Counted from the first letter of the stretch, positions 23,401-30,810 are shown. The stretch: 64,000 bases of DNA from Schistosoma haematobium (GCF_000699445.3 NC_067202.1:16339644-16403643), one strand, 5' to 3'. Translations and numbers: made by a program. The notes: a model not told the origin generated them from the sequence alone.

Positions 23401-26400
23401 CAATAAGAATATTTATAGAATATTAGTCCATGAATAGTCCTTGGAATTTACCTGTAGTTTAATCTTCACCGGATATAACAACCTGAGCTACAAATCTTCT
23501 CCACCATCTCAAAAGCGTCTGTTGTGTTTTTTTTCCACAAAGAATTGCATTGTACACTGTAACTATATTCGTACTTAGGATTTTTTTTACTGTCTTCATT
23601 CTAGTTAATTGTTGGCCAAATGAAATACCCGGTGGCTTTGAAGTAAATGTTGAATATGAACTGCAAGATTCTGTATTAGAACTGGAGAATTTAGTTATGT
23701 CAATCCCATTGCCGTAAGTTAGTTTTATGGACCACTAAACACATCTTTGGTAAAGACGTTCTTGTTCTAATAAACCGTATTGGATAATTTGATCAGTCAA
23801 GTCTATCAAGTTTATCAGTTGATTATTGATCCAGTTGATAATGGAATAAGATTATTTCCTTGAAATATGCTCCTCATACGTGAACATGAAATGTTGTGTT
23901 ATGAACTGATCTGTATGTTTTTCCAGTTTTAAAGTATGTGTGGTGAGATTGTTGATCTTGTCAATCATTTCACTAATTTTATGAGTGTCTCATTAAACTT
24001 ATTGAATTGACAACTGACTCAATCTTGAAACAAATACAAGAAACAGTACTATTTGCATTTATTAAATTATTTTACGTTTGGTGTGGATGTGATTTCTGTC
24101 TGCTGGTATCAAAGCAAGTTTACTGCTTAGTATATTGTCGTTTATTTCTCCACGAATATGAAGTTTGGCGTTTAATGAAGAATCCCAGTAGTAGTTGACG
24201 ATAATTGTCTTTGAAGCACTACTCATTTATAGTGCAACAAGAAAGTTATCAGTACGAATGTTAAAATCATAGTAATAGTTGTATTTCGAAGCTGTGAATC
24301 TTCCTCAGCTAGAATGGGTCGGGTGTGTGTTACGTATCGCGTACCACAGTATATGTCGACTTACATTGTTAGCTAATGTAGTAGTTTAGAAGAAAAGTAG
24401 GAGAGCTGAAACTGAGAAGTAATATCAGTCCACATAGTCATTGACTGTTTGACTGAACCATGTTGTTAAATGGAGACCATCTGGTTGAGTTCCGCGCAAT
24501 TATCATGACTAGTGGTTGCAGACATTGAGTGACAGCTCAGAATCGGTCACAGTAGTTCAGACACACCCATTACTTTATCGTCCTTCATATTTTAAGTTCC
24601 AGCGTTTATTAAATCATACCTTTTCATTCTATCTTCTTGAACCATATTCTTAATATTTGGCCTTCGTAATTGTTATTACTGTTACGATTATTTTGACTTC
24701 TTTGCTGTTTATCTTGTTGTGTTGATGTGTGCTGTGATAGCTTGTTCCAATACACAATCGTACCTGGCTTCACACTAGTTATGAATAGTTGTCTCTGTTC
24801 CATACGCCTAATCACCGATTACTTTGACGTGCTGTTCTGGTTAGCGTTGTGGCAAGCCCATTTGGCCACTGTATCATTTGTCTATTCATTGTAACTCAGA
24901 CTCTTAATTCACTATGTTAATTTCGATGTGTATGATCGAATGCATGTCTGTACATTAACTCTTAAGCTATCCTCCTATTGGTTGCAATGTGCAGATAATC
25001 GATAATTTATCCACATCCGATTAACTCTCAAAAATATATATGGATTTCTGACACACACACTCACTCACTCTGTTTCATCGTGTGCTTGCTCACCGTACGC
25101 TTGTGGATTTTTATTAACCATTAACAATAAACTATCTCTATAACTGGTGTTCAGGCTTCTCAATAATCTCGAGTAAATCCGTAATTCTACTAGGAGACTA
25201 AGCCTACCTAAAATACTCAGTTTACGGGATATTATTTATTGGAGTCAGATATTGAGGACATTAGCCTCAACATATTGGTTAGCCACCGTTTCAACAGCGT
25301 AAATAATAGATTGAAATAATGCCAAACTAAGATGTAGGAATAGCTTATCGAGGGCTTTGAAGGATCTAAAAGGCTTTATAGTTGCATATTACACATCTAT
25401 GCAATAACTGTAATCTGTTTGATGACATGATTTTAAGTCAGACACAGTGCTTTATGTACATTTGTCCTTTGTATTTTTAATCATACTATTATTTCGTGTT
25501 CTCCATTCATTAATATTATCTTTGTTTCCTTACTTGTCTTATTGTTAATTCATCCTGTTTTACTTAACGGCTGCGAAACTTGGCCATTAACAGTAGAAGA
25601 TACTCGCAAATACTAGTATTTGATCACAGACTTATAAATATTGCTCGTATCTGCTGGGATCATCGGGTAAGTAATAGCGAGGTTAGACTCAGTGTATTAG
25701 GGAATGATGGTGAATCAGTTGATGAGGTTGTAAATCTTCATCGACTGAGATGGTTGGGTCACGTGTTATTTATACTTAAACACCGATTACAACGACGTGC
25801 AATGCTGACTAATGTTAGAGACGGTTGGAAGATATTTATGGGCGGCCAAATTAAAACGTGACATCAGTCCTTAAAGTCATATTGGTAGATGCAGACTACT
25901 TGATTGGGGTCCGTGTGATTACCGTAACCAATGGTTGGAAACAGTGATATGGCTCAGAGTCGATCACAATGGCGTACTAGTATACACTCTTTGTCCTCCC
26001 TTAAACCATGAGATTAAAATTACCTTATGCCTTTCTTTCTATGAACTCATTCTTTCTTCCTGTATTATATTCTTATATGCAATCTTATATATATATTTCT
26101 ACTATTAAAGTAACTTCTATGAATTTGATGATTATCTTATCGTGCTAATGAAGTGTGTCAACTTGAACTGATGCATGTGGCTGTTCCTGCGTTGTAGATG
26201 ATTGATTTACTGTTTGGTTTACTTAGAGCTGTGTTATTGTGAAATATGTAGAAGTCTGAACCGACAAACATTTGTACCATCTTCTATGTAGTTTATTCTT
26301 TTCCATGAGTTGTAATTCAAATGATTACAAAGTACATAGACAACAATTTACTTTCCATTTCACTGTATTACTCGCCTTATTTGTTTACTTGACTTCATAT

Positions 26401-28495
26401 AATATTCATTTGTATTTATTTTATTATTGAAGTCCTTCAGCTAAACCTCCGTTAATTGGTAATTGTGATGGCGAATATGAATTGAGTCCACGTAAAACTC
26501 AGTTAGACTGGCGTATACCCATAGTTAACAGTGATAATTCATCTGGTTCCCTCGAGTTCACATTAAAAACAGAACGTGGTGCACAAGCAGAACAATTTTT
26601 CCCGTTGAAATTAAACTTTGGATCAAATAAATCATACTGTGGAATTCAGGTAATATATGTTTACATGTGTCTTGTATGATCTAAGAGGGATCAAACTATA
26701 TCATAGTATCAGCTCATGAAGTCATTGACAATTGGATTGAAGCATGTTATAATAGGTGCAGACCACCAGTTTGGGGTCTGAGTGATTATCGTAACCAGTG
26801 GTGTTATAGGCCCAAAATCGTTTGCAATGGTGCACGTGTATCCATTCTTTGTTATCCCCTAAATTACTCCCAACTTTTGTTATTTCAGTAAATTATATTT
26901 TTTCAAATTGTGTCCTCGATGCCTAATCTTTCCTTTTATTAATTATACTGCTATTACCTATATTTTTCTGGGATTTGGCCTAACATTTCCATTTCGTTGT
27001 GCTAATGGTTGATGGCAACTTGGGCTGATATACACACGTACCAAGTTCCACATTGCGACTGACTGACGGAAAGTGTTAGAAGTTATTTAGTTAGCTTTGG
27101 TTTTGGAATATAATTATCGTACGACTAAAATTTTCTTGACCCCAAGTTGTCTACGCAAATTATTAATTATATGTGTAGTGATGTAAATATATTATTATAA
27201 ACATTAGTACAAAGGGGGACTAAAATATATATGTGCCACAAAAATCAATAAATTATTGTGTCGGCTGGAATACTTCCCGGGTGTCCAAACCGAAGTAAGT
27301 GGTCTTTGAAGAGGCCCACCCCCTACTCCTTTGACCCAGAGGTCTACTCCACAAGACAGTGAAGGAACCGGGTTTAAGCCCTCGTTGGGCATTCGGCTTT
27401 CGTCCTCTTGCTTTGATAAATAACACCGGGTACGAGAAGGTAGTTAGTAATACTTCCGTGCTAGTGGCCATATACACATTTGCGGCGGGAATGTGAACTC
27501 TTCTTACCCTCGGTCACACCAGGACATTTAGCTAATAATGATTAGGGTAGTAAGTACATTGTATAAATGTATTGGAATGACTACTGCTGTTTCCCCATTG
27601 GAAACATTTTACTTCATGTCGTGAACAGTATGAGTTTGCTTTGTCCATGAATTGTATCTACTGGATAGCTAATAGGTTATCTATTTCTTTGTATACAAAC
27701 ATAAATGACCTGAAAACCGACTCATTATCTTCCTTGCAAATTGTACTTTTGATCTGCCAGTTTATGTTCATTTTGTATTATTTGTATCTTCCCATTGATG
27801 TTTAGGACTGCAATGGATCAGTCTCTTATTGGCATATGTACGTTCTGTGTGGATTGCCTCGATATTGTCTTAAGTCACAAGCATTTTAAGCAAAGATGGG
27901 TGGTGGCTAGTAGTAAAATCCAAGACGGGCGTTTCATCTTATTTGGAACTCGTTAGCTGGGTGTATTTGCTTCACCGAGTTGATGTTCACTCTGGGACTC
28001 GAACCCAGTACCGTTCGCTCCAAACGCCATCCAGCTGCTGACGAGTCCTAAATCGGATGACACGTCCGTCCTGGATTCCTCTGCTAGCCACTATCCATCT
28101 TTTCTATTTTATGGCAGGATATTTTCTGAATTACTAATATAACTCATTATTTATTATCCAGCTGTAAAGTTTATGTACTCGGCATAGGATTATACATTTT
28201 CTTAAATATGAAGACTAATAATACTACAACCTGTTTTGATAAAATCAAAGTTGATGATATCAGAGTTTAAAACGGTGACATAAAAGTGGAACACTTCAGC
28301 TACCAAGTTACTGTTTCACTTTTAGTATACCATATTCTGTCTTGTTAAAGAAAGTTAGTTACATTATATCATTGTATATTATTGTATTTTTTTATTTATT
28401 TTTAGATAATTGAAGCTACTGTAAGCAATCAGGACACCCCGATCAACTTTTCATATGAATCCAATTTTCATACGGAAAAATACGAAATTAGTTAA
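5254..28495 (+). CDS. ARCN1: Coatomer subunit delta (delta-COP, archain), 12 exons
   Basis: Delta-COP is part of the COPI coat that buds retrograde Golgi-to-ER vesicles; with beta-, gamma- and zeta-COP it forms the adaptor-like F-subcomplex. My exon model is 5254-5256, 5292-5331, 5370-5453, 6239-6378, 6459-6638, 6861-7017, 8509-8809, 9802-10024, 13858-13972, 23605-23713, 26433-26649 and 28406-28495. All junctions are GT..AG and all phases agree, giving 1659 nt (552 aa; vertebrate proteins are about 510). Residues 1 to ~140 form the longin-like domain ([69 protein letters not shown]). A charged [16 protein letters not shown] helix and a linker follow. The mu-homology domain runs from about residue 302 ([42 protein letters not shown]) to a terminal KYEIS. 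The least certain junction is the exon 7 acceptor. The gene carries an unusually heavy load of retroelements in introns 8 to 11. Confidence 0.95.
6239..6378 (+). CDS. ARCN1: delta-COP exon 4
   Basis: Acceptor 'cttcctag', donor gtacgt; residues about 43-89. It encodes the conserved longin-domain core from [20 protein letters not shown] to LRLFARV. Confidence 0.93.
6459..6638 (+). CDS. ARCN1: delta-COP exon 5
   Basis: Acceptor 'acatatag', donor gtatgt; residues 90-149 ([14 protein letters not shown] to ERVFRAVQE). The intron before it is 80 bp. Confidence 0.93.
6861..7017 (+). CDS. ARCN1: delta-COP exon 6
   Basis: Acceptor 'gatttttag', donor gtaagc, leaving phase 1. It encodes the basic helical stretch [16 protein letters not shown] and a Gly-rich linker (residues 150-201). 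Confidence 0.9.
7775..8310 (+). repeat. ~500-bp dispersed repeat, copy 2 (delta-COP intron 6)
   Basis: This fuller copy of the repeat at 80-575 begins in 'atttatttatttgaacac' and ends in 'catatcagggcattt'. It ends about 200 bp before the exon 7 acceptor. Confidence 0.75.
8509..8809 (+). CDS. ARCN1: delta-COP exon 7 (linker)
   Basis: The best in-phase acceptor is 'gttatcaacag' ending at 8508. The upstream in-frame ATG at 8466 is then intronic. It encodes [14 protein letters not shown], then [14 protein letters not shown], which aligns with the conserved DNFVDKLKSEGE of animal delta-COP, then a Ser/Thr-rich tail ending VKKEK. The segment is longer than in vertebrates. The 5' end is the least certain junction in the gene. 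Confidence 0.8.
8810..9801 (+). other. delta-COP intron 7, no further feature seen
   Basis: AT-rich intronic sequence in which I recognise no repeat family or ORF. Confidence 0.6.
9802..10024 (+). CDS. ARCN1: delta-COP exon 8 (start of mu-homology domain)
   Basis: Acceptor 'gttttttag', donor gtgagt; residues about 302-376. It encodes [18 protein letters not shown] through [17 protein letters not shown], the conserved opening of the mu-homology domain. Confidence 0.93.
10842..11340 (+). repeat. ~500-bp dispersed repeat, copy 3 (intron 8)
   Basis: Diverged copy, from 'tatttatttaaacccgtaaa' to 'accagggcaattcctgg'. It directly abuts the Penelope-like element that follows. Confidence 0.65.
11345..12760 (+). 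pseudogene. Penelope-like element: RT plus GIY-YIG domain, decayed
   Basis: Reading across frames gives RT motifs in order: [27 protein letters not shown], the catalytic YVDDTFVIV (about 11680-11700) and [12 protein letters not shown]-terminal GIY-YIG-like domain follows, with [34 protein letters not shown] and REFLEA (about 12270-12470). This order, with RT followed by a CxxC/GIY-YIG endonuclease, is diagnostic of Penelope-like elements. Several in-frame stops and at least one frameshift (before the GIY-YIG part) kill it. The longest intact stretch is 11772-12341. The 3' end reads 'ccagctcagagaacaaaac', the motif that reappears in the palindromes at 15993 and 54666. Confidence 0.8.
12795..12900 (+). 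repeat. RTE-like family A 3' end with expanded (TACG)n
   Basis: It matches the 3' end of the element at 29390-30692 ('tatggcaacttgaactgata', then TACG repeats, then 'gaagttctacgttgtt', then TGAC repeats). Here the TACG run is expanded to about seven units (12846-12875). Confidence 0.7.
13380..13620 (-). repeat. SM-alpha-like hammerhead SINE, minus strand
   Basis: Reverse complement of the other family-1 copies. The hammerhead core CTGACGAG...CGAAA is readable at about 13465-13495 on the minus strand, but the cleavage-side sequence is mutated. It lies in delta-COP intron 8. Confidence 0.6.
13858..13972 (+). CDS. ARCN1: delta-COP exon 9
   Basis: Acceptor 'attttcgtttag', donor gtaagc. It encodes [18 protein letters not shown] and [20 protein letters not shown], matching the family's GVLKWRLQTTEES block. 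Confidence 0.92.
14705..15255 (+). pseudogene. RTE-like family A 3' fragment (intron 9)
   Basis: Fragments such as GHVLRMPEH and [14 protein letters not shown] match the C-terminal part of the element at 29450-30337. The end is 'ctacgttgtagctgactgactgac', the family's TGAC tail. Stops and frameshifts are frequent and the 5' part is missing. Confidence 0.7.
15260..15970 (+). other. Intron 9 sequence without recognised feature
   Basis: AT-rich intronic sequence. I see no coding or repeat match elsewhere in the window. Confidence 0.5.
15972..16071. mobile_element. Left part of small Penelope-derived insert with palindrome
   Basis: 15972-15983 is AGCGTCTGTTGT, repeated exactly at 23514-23525. 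Between these copies, leaving out the LTR array, lies a ~115-bp insert (15984-16071 plus 23486-23513). It carries the terminal motif 'cagctcagagaacaaaactcc' type text of the Penelope-like element at 11345-12760, in inverted duplicate. I infer one insertion flanked by a 12-bp target duplication, later split by the LTR array. Confidence 0.7.
15992..16051. repeat. Perfect 60-bp palindrome
   Basis: Two 30-bp arms, the left starting 'gttttgttctctgagctgg' and the right ending 'ccagctcagagaacaaaac', meet at a central GGTC/GACC without a spacer. A shorter version with the same centre lies at about 54666-54710. Confidence 0.85.
16072..16600 (-). repeat. LTR 1 (3'-most in element sense)
   Basis: 529 bp, TG..CA ends with short inverted termini TGTTAT/ATAACA. 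On the minus strand a TATATAAA (16303-16310) lies 14 nt before an AATAAA (16283-16288), a compact promoter-plus-polyA arrangement. It differs from the other LTRs by two substitutions around 16084-16093. Confidence 0.9.
16676..17554 (-). CDS. Retroelement-encoded protein, unrecognised, unit 1 (292 aa)
   Basis: I do not recognise this protein. It opens with a Gln/Leu-rich amphipathic helix ([20 protein letters not shown]), a likely coiled coil of the kind seen at the start of some retrotransposon gag proteins. A long acidic, Asn/Ser/Glu-rich and probably disordered middle follows. The C-terminus is more hydrophobic and ends FRGGGEC just before the polypurine tract. There is no CCHC knuckle, no DTG protease, no YxDD and no integrase motif. 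The frame is identical in all four units, which suggests selection or very recent amplification. Position between primer site and purine tract fits a remnant or replacement gag gene. Start: first ATG after an A-run of 9-12 nt. Confidence 0.7.
   Translation of the reverse strand: MSISFEQLRLILQHQQKMLALQQQLFETVLGRLFIQPENKESIYVADNGAAMDNSEAYPVEDSHPLIPESERNICNVSGSQQENTVLNAHEVVTIPDDQEPDPVDEAQSPELNETLLVLSSSENKLQLEQNCGPRAISRESYGDSYSENNWSNTMNQIVPDVTQNHRKTEFYIESTYPISNDSVPDIDSQNNAYDFDETSYNNEGNMSAESNDGQKSNLILLDVDFLNDSLSANEIHNEFENNELRSKVVHHHLVIFSGFSSQYEKHGLNKVLLVVFWSHKDPTLFRGGGEC
17596..17801 (-). repeat. LTR-end/primer-site junction present three times
   Basis: A 26-bp block (+ strand ccccgtcgccaattgttatg then accttg) occurs at 17666-17691, 17723-17748 and 17776-17801. 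The last copy spans the true LTR/internal boundary at 17789. The spacings (57 and 53 bp) form a short tandem repeat. On the minus strand it lies in a 63-aa ORF (17596-17787) as two QGHNNWRRG repeats. The same arrangement recurs in units 2-4 (to 19522, 21243 and 22964). Confidence 0.85.
17789..18317 (-). repeat. LTR 2
   Basis: 529 bp, near-identical to the other four; shared by the internal regions on both sides. Confidence 0.9.
18393..19271 (-). CDS. Same retroelement protein, unit 2
   Basis: Translation appears identical to unit 1. Because the A-run before the ATG is 3 nt longer and a nearby A-run 1 nt longer, the frame stays open upstream to 19316 (307 aa if a TTG start is used). It is then separated from the 63-aa upstream ORF (19317-19508) by a single in-frame TAA. 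Confidence 0.7.
   Translation of the reverse strand: MSISFEQLRLILQHQQKMLALQQQLFETVLGRLFIQPENKESIYVADNGAAMDNSEAYPVEDSHPLIPESERNICNVSGSQQENTVLNAHEVVTIPDDQEPDPVDEAQSPELNETLLVLSSSENKLQLEQNCGPRAISRESYGDSYSENNWSNTMNQIVPDVTQNHRKTEFYIESTYPISNDSVPDIDSQNNAYDFDETSYNNEGNMSAESNDGQKSNLILLDVDFLNDSLSANEIHNEFENNELRSKVVHHHLVIFSGFSSQYEKHGLNKVLLVVFWSHKDPTLFRGGGEC
19510..20038 (-). repeat. LTR 3
   Basis: 529 bp, near-identical to the other four; shared by the internal regions on both sides. Confidence 0.9.
20114..20992 (-). CDS. Same retroelement protein, unit 3
   Basis: Identical in translation to unit 2, with the same open extension to 21037 and the same single stop separating it from the upstream ORF (21038-21229). 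Confidence 0.7.
   Translation of the reverse strand: MSISFEQLRLILQHQQKMLALQQQLFETVLGRLFIQPENKESIYVADNGAAMDNSEAYPVEDSHPLIPESERNICNVSGSQQENTVLNAHEVVTIPDDQEPDPVDEAQSPELNETLLVLSSSENKLQLEQNCGPRAISRESYGDSYSENNWSNTMNQIVPDVTQNHRKTEFYIESTYPISNDSVPDIDSQNNAYDFDETSYNNEGNMSAESNDGQKSNLILLDVDFLNDSLSANEIHNEFENNELRSKVVHHHLVIFSGFSSQYEKHGLNKVLLVVFWSHKDPTLFRGGGEC
21231..21759 (-). repeat. LTR 4
   Basis: 529 bp, near-identical to the other four; shared by the internal regions on both sides. Confidence 0.9.
21836..22714 (-). CDS. Same retroelement protein, unit 4
   Basis: Identical in translation to unit 1. The A-run before the ATG is one nt shorter than in units 2 and 3, so the upstream ORF (22759-22950) is in another frame. 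Confidence 0.7.
   Translation of the reverse strand: MSISFEQLRLILQHQQKMLALQQQLFETVLGRLFIQPENKESIYVADNGAAMDNSEAYPVEDSHPLIPESERNICNVSGSQQENTVLNAHEVVTIPDDQEPDPVDEAQSPELNETLLVLSSSENKLQLEQNCGPRAISRESYGDSYSENNWSNTMNQIVPDVTQNHRKTEFYIESTYPISNDSVPDIDSQNNAYDFDETSYNNEGNMSAESNDGQKSNLILLDVDFLNDSLSANEIHNEFENNELRSKVVHHHLVIFSGFSSQYEKHGLNKVLLVVFWSHKDPTLFRGGGEC
22952..23480 (-). repeat. LTR 5 (5'-most in element sense)
   Basis: 529 bp; its outer end abuts the right-hand ACCTG target duplication. Confidence 0.9.
23481..23525. mobile_element. Right part of Penelope-derived insert and target duplications
   Basis: 23481-23485 is the right copy of the array's ACCTG duplication. 23486-23513 continues the interrupted insert (gagctacaaatcttctccac); the reverse complement of this text occurs at 54630-54660. 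23514-23525 is AGCGTCTGTTGT, the right copy of the insert's own 12-bp duplication. Confidence 0.75.
23605..23713 (+). CDS. ARCN1: delta-COP exon 10
   Basis: Acceptor 'tcttcattctag', donor gtaagt. It encodes [20 protein letters not shown] and then [11 protein letters not shown]. The exon starts only 79 bp after the nested mobile-element complex that fills most of intron 9. Confidence 0.93.
23714..24420 (+). other. delta-COP intron 10, first part
   Basis: AT-rich; no supported feature. Confidence 0.5.
24425..24850 (+). repeat. Decayed RTE-like family A 3' fragment
   Basis: It shares with other copies 'agtcattgac', 'gagaccatctggttgag', 'cagaatcggtcacag' and the late 'tgttgtgttgatgtgtg' region. 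The reading frame is destroyed. Confidence 0.5.
25560..26215 (+). pseudogene. RTE-like family A 3' fragment (intron 10)
   Basis: The readable part (25580-25861) gives LLVFDHR-type, [13 protein letters not shown] and [14 protein letters not shown] text matching residues about 190-270 of the element at 29450-30337. It ends with the family's 3' UTR ('aacttgaactgatgcatgtg'). Confidence 0.75.
26433..26649 (+). CDS. ARCN1: delta-COP exon 11
   Basis: Acceptor 'ttattattgaag', donor gtaata. It encodes [20 protein letters not shown] and then [20 protein letters not shown], ending SYCGIQ (residues 451-523), the penultimate part of the mu-homology domain. Confidence 0.92.
26700..27075 (+). repeat. RTE-like family A 3' end (intron 11)
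   Basis: Starts near 'tcatgaagtcattgacaa' and ends 'attgcgactgactgacgg', the TGAC tail; 5' truncated. Confidence 0.65.
27186..27530 (+). repeat. ~500-bp dispersed repeat, copy 4 (internally deleted)
   Basis: The head ('cattagtacaaagggggac', 'gtccaaaccgaagtaag') and tail ('tcacaccaggacattt') of the family are present; about 150 bp of the middle is missing. Confidence 0.65.
27790..28115. repeat. SM-alpha-like SINE (-) joined to a hammerhead fragment (+)
   Basis: 27790-28025 is a minus-strand copy with B-box text (reverse of 'gggactcgaacccagtacc') and a hammerhead region whose CTGACGAG core reads CTAACGAG. 28032-28115 is a plus-strand hammerhead and tail (gctgacgagtcc, tcctggattcc, 'ctagccactatccatctttt'). 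The junction is head-to-head. Confidence 0.65.
28406..28495 (+). CDS. ARCN1: delta-COP terminal exon 12
   Basis: Acceptor 'tttatttttag'. It encodes [20 protein letters not shown] and ends KYEIS before a TAA stop, matching the family's VRFSTETTF..KYEIL terminus. Confidence 0.93.
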   Translation: MIEATVSNQDTPINFSYESNFHTEKYEIS

Positions 28496-28690
28496 ATTGA
28501 TAATTTCATCATCATCATCATCTTCTTCTTCTTCTTCTTCAGTCTATTCGATGTTATGTGTGTGTGTATCGATTGACTTTGTTATTCAATTTGCCTGATC
28601 ATCTGTGATTTGGATTATTGTAATGGGGTTTTCATTTTCTTTGTTTTCCTTTTATATATGGTTTTGACCAAATAATAAATAATATTATCC
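28496..28690 (+). terminator. delta-COP 3' UTR with polyadenylation signal
   Basis: An AATAAA hexamer lies at 28674-28679, about 180 nt after the stop codon. The UTR also carries an (atc)n/(ttc)n microsatellite at about 28506-28542. Confidence 0.65.
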
Positions 28691-28810
28691 CTTCGTTTAT
28701 TGGTTTTTTTATGGTCTATAAGACAAGAGAGTAATGAAGATTTATCTATTAGTTTGTAGATTGGCGGTGAACTATACATTTAATACGTTATTTGCATTGC
28801 TTATTTGAAT

Positions 28811-29156
28811 TGTAGCGTGGTGTCGGGTCGTGGTTGACTGTGATCACCACTACAGAAAGACTCCGATAAGATCCCCCGTAGGTCAAATATCAGGAGGCAG
28901 TTGATGGCCGTAGTCGAGATGTATTTGTTGGCGGTCTCGTGGTGTCGAAAGAATACCGAGATCGTGCCGAAGGAGTACAAGTGTGGTTACTGAGCGTGAT
29001 CGAATCCGTGCAAGGTCACAATCGAAGGAAGAATGTATGTGTTTTGGTACAGTTAAACAAACAAGTACCGTAAAACAATCCCTGGTACAATTGGTTATAA
29101 TAATAATTGTTTCCATTAAACCAATCGCGTTCTCTTGATAAAAGTAGGTCACTACA
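28811..29156 (-). mobile_element. Solo LTR, 346 bp, flanked by GAAT duplication
   Basis: In the minus-strand sense it runs TGTAGTGACCTAC...CACGCTACA. The 4 bp on either side are GAAT. It is related to the shorter 54851-55109 copy, which has its own 4-bp duplication (AGCG). No internal region or second LTR is nearby. Confidence 0.75.
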
Positions 29157-29159
29157 GAA

Positions 29160-29372
29160 TCTTCCTATCGATATTGAGGACTGCGATTGATCTCAGTCTC
29201 TCGGCGTATGCACATCCTGTACAGATTCTTACGATATTGACGCTAAGTTATAAGCATTTTTAAGTAGAGACGAATAGTGGCTAGCAGTAGAATCCAGAAC
29301 TGTTCTGTTGGATGTACTTGTATCCCAGGGTTGATGTTCACTCCGGGATTCGAACTCAGTACTGTTCGGAAA
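29160..29372 (-). repeat. SM-alpha-like SINE, minus strand
   Basis: It matches the copy at 27790-28025, with reverse B-box text in 'ggattcgaactcagtactg'. The hammerhead portion is badly eroded ('aactgttctgttggatg'). Confidence 0.6.
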
Positions 29373-29389
29373 GATTCAAATAACGAATA

Positions 29390-30692
29390 CAAACGAATTA
29401 AGCTTCATCTCATTTCACAAGCCAATAGCTATCCGAACTCAGTAGTTAAGTGGATAACACTGTCATCAGAATTGATTACCTCAAGTGGTGTTCGTCAAGG
29501 CTGTCCACTCCATTCTTGTTCAACTTTGTCATTGACGTACTTTTAGAGATAACACTCTCCTCATCTAAATTTACAGGGGTTGAACTTCTACCGGGAGGTT
29601 CACCTGTTGACTTAGAATATGCCGATGACATAGTTTTATTTGGCGAAGACGCTTACAAAATGCAGAGTCTTCTGACCACTCTAAGCAACAATGCAGGCAC
29701 GTTCGGGATGCGATTCTCTCCCTCGAAATGCAAAATGTTGCTTCAGGATTGGGTTGCATTGACACCCGAACTAATGATAGGGAGTGAAGTAATTGAGCGT
29801 GTCGATCGCTTCACTTATCTTGGAAGTCTCATCAGCCCTTGTGGTCTGGTGTGTGACGAAATCTCAGCACGGATACAGAAGGCTCAACTAGCTTTTGCCA
29901 ACTTGCGTCATTTATGGCGTAAGCGAGATATCCGTCTATCAACCAAAGGACGTGTTTACTGCGCAGCAGTTCGTTCCCTCCTACTTTATGGCAGTGAAAC
30001 ATGGCCGGTAAGAGTAGAGGATATCCGTAGGCTACTAGTATTTGATCATAGGTGTCTTCGAAACATTGCTCGTATATCATGGGACCATCGAGTAAGTAAT
30101 GCAGTTGTTATGAAACGGGTACTAGGTAAGGATGGCAAATCAATTGATGAAGTAGTGAAACTTCATCAGTTGAGATGGCTTGGACACGTGTTACGTATGC
30201 CCAACGACCGACTGCCTCGGCGTGCGATGTTCAGTGGTATAGGAGTAGGTTGGAAGAAAGCTAAGGGCGGCCAGACCAAAACATGGCACAAGTCCATGAA
30301 GTCACTGACAAGTGGACTGAGTCATGTCGGTAGTTGATACTACGTGGTTGGGGACCGCGAGATGATAGCAACCGATGGTTAGAGACCCTGAATGACATGG
30401 CTCAAATCGTTTGCAATGGCGCAGGTGCATCCACTCTTTGTGTTCTCTCAAATTTTGATCTCCTTATTCCTCCTTGTTTCTTTTTTTTCTCTCCCCAAAT
30501 TTATTTCACTGTATTATACTCTTTGAATAACATCTCCAAACACTAATTTTCCCGATTACTGCTTATACTCTTATTACCTCTACCACTACGGGATTTGAAT
30601 CGACAACTGCATCTCTGTGCTAATGTGGTATGGCAACTCGAACTGATGTACGTACGTACGAAGTTCTACGTTGTTACTGACTGACTGACTAA
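29390..30692 (+). pseudogene. RTE-like non-LTR retrotransposon (family A), 3' part with RT
   Basis: A 5'-truncated LINE. A first frame reads LITSSGVRQGCPL, then a small deletion near 29510 shifts to the long frame 29450-30337: FLFNFVIDVLLEI, catalytic EYADDIVLFGED, KMQSLLTTL, then the typical C-terminal run ([43 protein letters not shown]). A 3' UTR follows with TACG repeats and a (TGAC)n tail ending near 30692. The endonuclease domain is absent. Assignment to the RTE clade rests on the general look of these motifs. Other fragments of this family are at 12795, 14705, 24425, 25560, 26700, 37010 and 45915. Confidence 0.8.
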
Positions 30693-30694
30693 CA

Positions 30695-30810
30695 CAAGCT
30701 TGAAGCAAAAGGTGTTGGTTTTGAGTCCCGGGTTGGACATCATCTCTGGCTGAAATAGGATGAAACTGGCATCTTTGATTCTACTCCTAGCCACCACCTA
30801 TTTATACACT
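30695..30810 (+). repeat. SM-alpha-like SINE fragment
   Basis: 'gttggttttgagtcccgggt', a degenerate hammerhead 'tggctgaaataggatgaaac', and tail 'tcctagccaccacctattta'. Confidence 0.5.

Larger units (their letters stand above)
16072..23480 (-). mobile_element. Tandem array of non-autonomous LTR retrotransposons (5 LTRs, 4 internals)
   Basis: Five 529-bp LTRs (16072-16600, 17789-18317, 19510-20038, 21231-21759, 22952-23480) alternate with four internal regions of 1188 or 1192 bp, so neighbouring units share LTRs. The period is 1717 or 1721 bp. In the minus-strand sense each LTR runs TGTTATATCC...GGTCATAACA, each internal region starts with TGGCGAC (a tRNA-primer-site-like sequence) 2 nt after the LTR, and each ends in a purine tract (A10GGGGAGG) just before the next LTR. 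One 5-bp duplication, ACCTG (16067-16071 and 23481-23485), flanks the whole array. Units differ mostly in homopolymer lengths; the LTR at 16072 also has two substitutions near its edge. No protease, RT or integrase is present, so mobility would need enzymes in trans. The array is antisense to delta-COP in intron 9. Confidence 0.92.

Noticed and set aside
16072..23480. CRISPR-like or satellite array
   Set aside because: The period of 1717-1721 bp, LTR ends, purine tract and target duplication identify LTR retrotransposon units.
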